DNA of 64,000 nucleotides, from contig CAZEQJ010000014.1 in NCBI GenBank assembly GCA_964514385.1, forward strand, positions 12,464 through 76,463. Reading direction: 5' to 3'. This DNA is from CAZEQJ01 sp964514385. Its GTDB lineage: Bacteria; Bacteroidota; Bacteroidia; Cytophagales; Cyclobacteriaceae. The position numbers and the translations under genes are program-made. Positions 62,831-64,000 of this stretch are shown in pieces. The notes below the pieces were generated by a model. That model saw only the letters and a program-made list of their open reading frames with translations. It was not told where the DNA came from and did no database searches. How positions within the stretch are numbered: the stretch's first letter is position 1; every line of letters starts with the position of its first letter.

Positions 62831-64000
62831 ATGGAAGCAATACAAGAGAAAAAGAAAATTACAGGAGGGTCATTTTTGATTGAAGAGACCACTCCCCAGG
62901 ATGTTTTTATTCCCGAAGAGTGGACAGAAGAGCAACGCATGATAGCACAATCATGTCAGGAGTTTCTGGATGCAGAGGTTTATCCAAAGCTCGAAGAGAT
63001 TGATTCGATGAAGGATCCGGCTCTTATGCCTTCGTTGCTTGACAAAGCGGGCGAGCTGGGTTTATTAGGCACCTCTGTACCTCAGGAATATGGTGGATTT
63101 GGCATGGATTTCAATACATCGATGCTGGTAGCCGAAGTCATCGGCGCCGGCCACTCCTTTGCTGTAGCACTTTCAGCGCATACGGGAATCGGCACATTGC
63201 CTATTTTATATTATGGAAACGATGATCAAAAATCCAGGTATCTGCCAAAACTTGCCACAGGAGAATGGAAAGCATCGTATTGCCTTACTGAGCCTGATTC
63301 AGGTTCTGATGCAAATGGTGCAAAATCCAAAGCAAAACTCAATGAAGAAGGAACACACTATCTAATCAATGGACAGAAAATGTGGATCACCAATGGTGGA
63401 TTTGCTGATGTATTCATTGTATTTGCCAAGATCGATGATGATGAAAACCTTTCAGCCTTTATTGTTGAGAAACAATTTGGCGGTATCACCATGAATGAAG
63501 AGGAAAAGAAAATGGGAATCAAGGGTTCGTCCACCCGTCAGGTATTTTTCAATGACTGCCCTGTACCCAAAGAAAACCTCTTGTCAGAAAGAGGAAACGG
63601 CTTTAAGATCGCACTGAATATCCTCAATATTGGCAGAATAAAACTGGCAGCTGCAGCTTTTGGCGCCGGAAAGGCGGTAACCGACAGAGCTGTAAAATAT
63701 GCCAACGAGCGCAAACAGTTTGGCACTCATATTTCAAATTTTGGTGCTATTCAATACAAGCTGGCAGAAATGGATACACGTGTTTTTGCAAATGAATCTG
63801 CTTCATACCGCGCCGGACAGAACATTGACGATGCGTATGAACAGCTGGTCGCAGAAGGGACGGACGAGGCGACAGCAAAACTAAAATCGGTAGAACAATT
63901 TGCTATTGAATGTGCCATTCTGAAAGTACACGCATCTGAGTCACTCGATTATGCAGTGGATGAGGGTGTTCAGATATATGGTGGCATGGGATATTCGGCC
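62831..64000 (+). CDS. fadE: Acyl-CoA dehydrogenase, partial
   Basis: First 390 residues; the gene runs off the window. FAD-dependent first enzyme of beta-oxidation: Y-C-L-T-E-P-D-S-G-S-D-A (acyl-CoA and FAD loop) near 154, K-M-W-I-T-N-G (about 181-187), E-R-K-Q-F-G (about 294-299), and V-Q-I-Y-G-G-M-G-Y near the edge. The N-terminal ~30 residues are an extra charged extension typical of ~600-residue Bacteroidota members. Third gene of fadN-fadA-fadE, two bases after fadA, the order of Bacillus yusLKJ. Confidence 0.95.
   Translation, partial: MEAIQEKKKITGGSFLIEETTPQDVFIPEEWTEEQRMIAQSCQEFLDAEVYPKLEEIDSMKDPALMPSLLDKAGELGLLGTSVPQEYGGFGMDFNTSMLVAEVIGAGHSFAVALSAHTGIGTLPILYYGNDDQKSRYLPKLATGEWKASYCLTEPDSGSDANGAKSKAKLNEEGTHYLINGQKMWITNGGFADVFIVFAKIDDDENLSAFIVEKQFGGITMNEEEKKMGIKGSSTRQVFFNDCPVPKENLLSERGNGFKIALNILNIGRIKLAAAAFGAGKAVTDRAVKYANERKQFGTHISNFGAIQYKLAEMDTRVFANESASYRAGQNIDDAYEQLVAEGTDEATAKLKSVEQFAIECAILKVHASESLDYAVDEGVQIYGGMGYSA

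Overview
This window looks like a chromosomal segment of a gliding bacterium of the phylum Bacteroidota, most likely order Cytophagales. The grounds are a GldJ-type gliding lipoprotein, several proteins of kinds known mainly from this phylum (a DUF4175-type giant coiled-coil protein, a DUF6427-like membrane protein, an Ig-like-domain lipoprotein), a DASH cryptochrome, a lone CrtI-type carotenoid desaturase, weak ribosome binding sites, and several TAnnTTTG promoter elements typical of the phylum. No insertion sequence, prophage, CRISPR array or rRNA was seen, and no convincing tRNA. A run of 10 Ns (11907-11916) shows this is a draft assembly.

Layout. 1-1750 (minus): xseB-xseA. 1874-6615 (plus): a cluster of six mostly exported, poorly known proteins around a ChbG/YdjC-type deacetylase. 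6751-8115: a membrane histidine kinase. 8183-9656: a DEAD-box-type RNA helicase with a structured leader, a DEFD motif II and a frameshift at an A7 run. 9719-12507 (minus): an alpha-glucan phosphorylase and an NAD-dependent epimerase broken by the N gap. 12654-16484 (plus): two tiny proteins, a YbjT-like oxidoreductase, a tetrapyrrole-type methylase, metK. 16481-17439 (minus): tandem paralogous acidic proteins. 17484-20415: crtI against mltF. 20460-25877 (minus): a tripartite RND efflux operon. 25988-29101 (plus): an M14 peptidase and a small unknown. 29098-35555 (minus): rbfA, a LolC/E-like permease, a Snf2 helicase, a hybrid histidine kinase. 35636-39101: a DUF6427-like protein, tatC, glyA. 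39264-44079: a 59-residue leader-like ORF, pheA, cry-DASH, osmC, rhodanese, gldJ. 44140-50364: comF, an unknown, an oligopeptide-binding lipoprotein, the DUF4175 protein. 50394-55653: an RsbW-like ATPase, ybeY, mnmG, a methyltransferase, an Ig-like lipoprotein. 55972-58766: a TPR protein and a Gfo/Idh/MocA oxidoreductase. 58822-64000: a MarR regulator and a fadN-fadA-fadE beta-oxidation operon that runs off the edge.

The most striking non-coding signals lie at 51-56 kb. Two near-perfect ParB-binding parS sites flank the start of mnmG: 51210-51225 (a perfect 16-bp palindrome) and 51612-51627. About 4 kb further, the only gene-free stretch above 300 bp (55654-55971) holds four exact TTATNCACA DnaA boxes plus several near matches, followed by a very AT-rich block. 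Together these make a strong candidate for the chromosomal origin (oriC) and its partition centromere, although the genes to its left are transcribed towards it.

Other points worth following: a Ser where glycogen phosphorylases carry the PLP-binding Lys, a 30-bp perfect palindrome at 12575-12604, a 16-residue repeat protein (6244-6615), and five convergent gene pairs that share or overlap their stop codons. All assignments come from reading motifs by eye; no database search was run.
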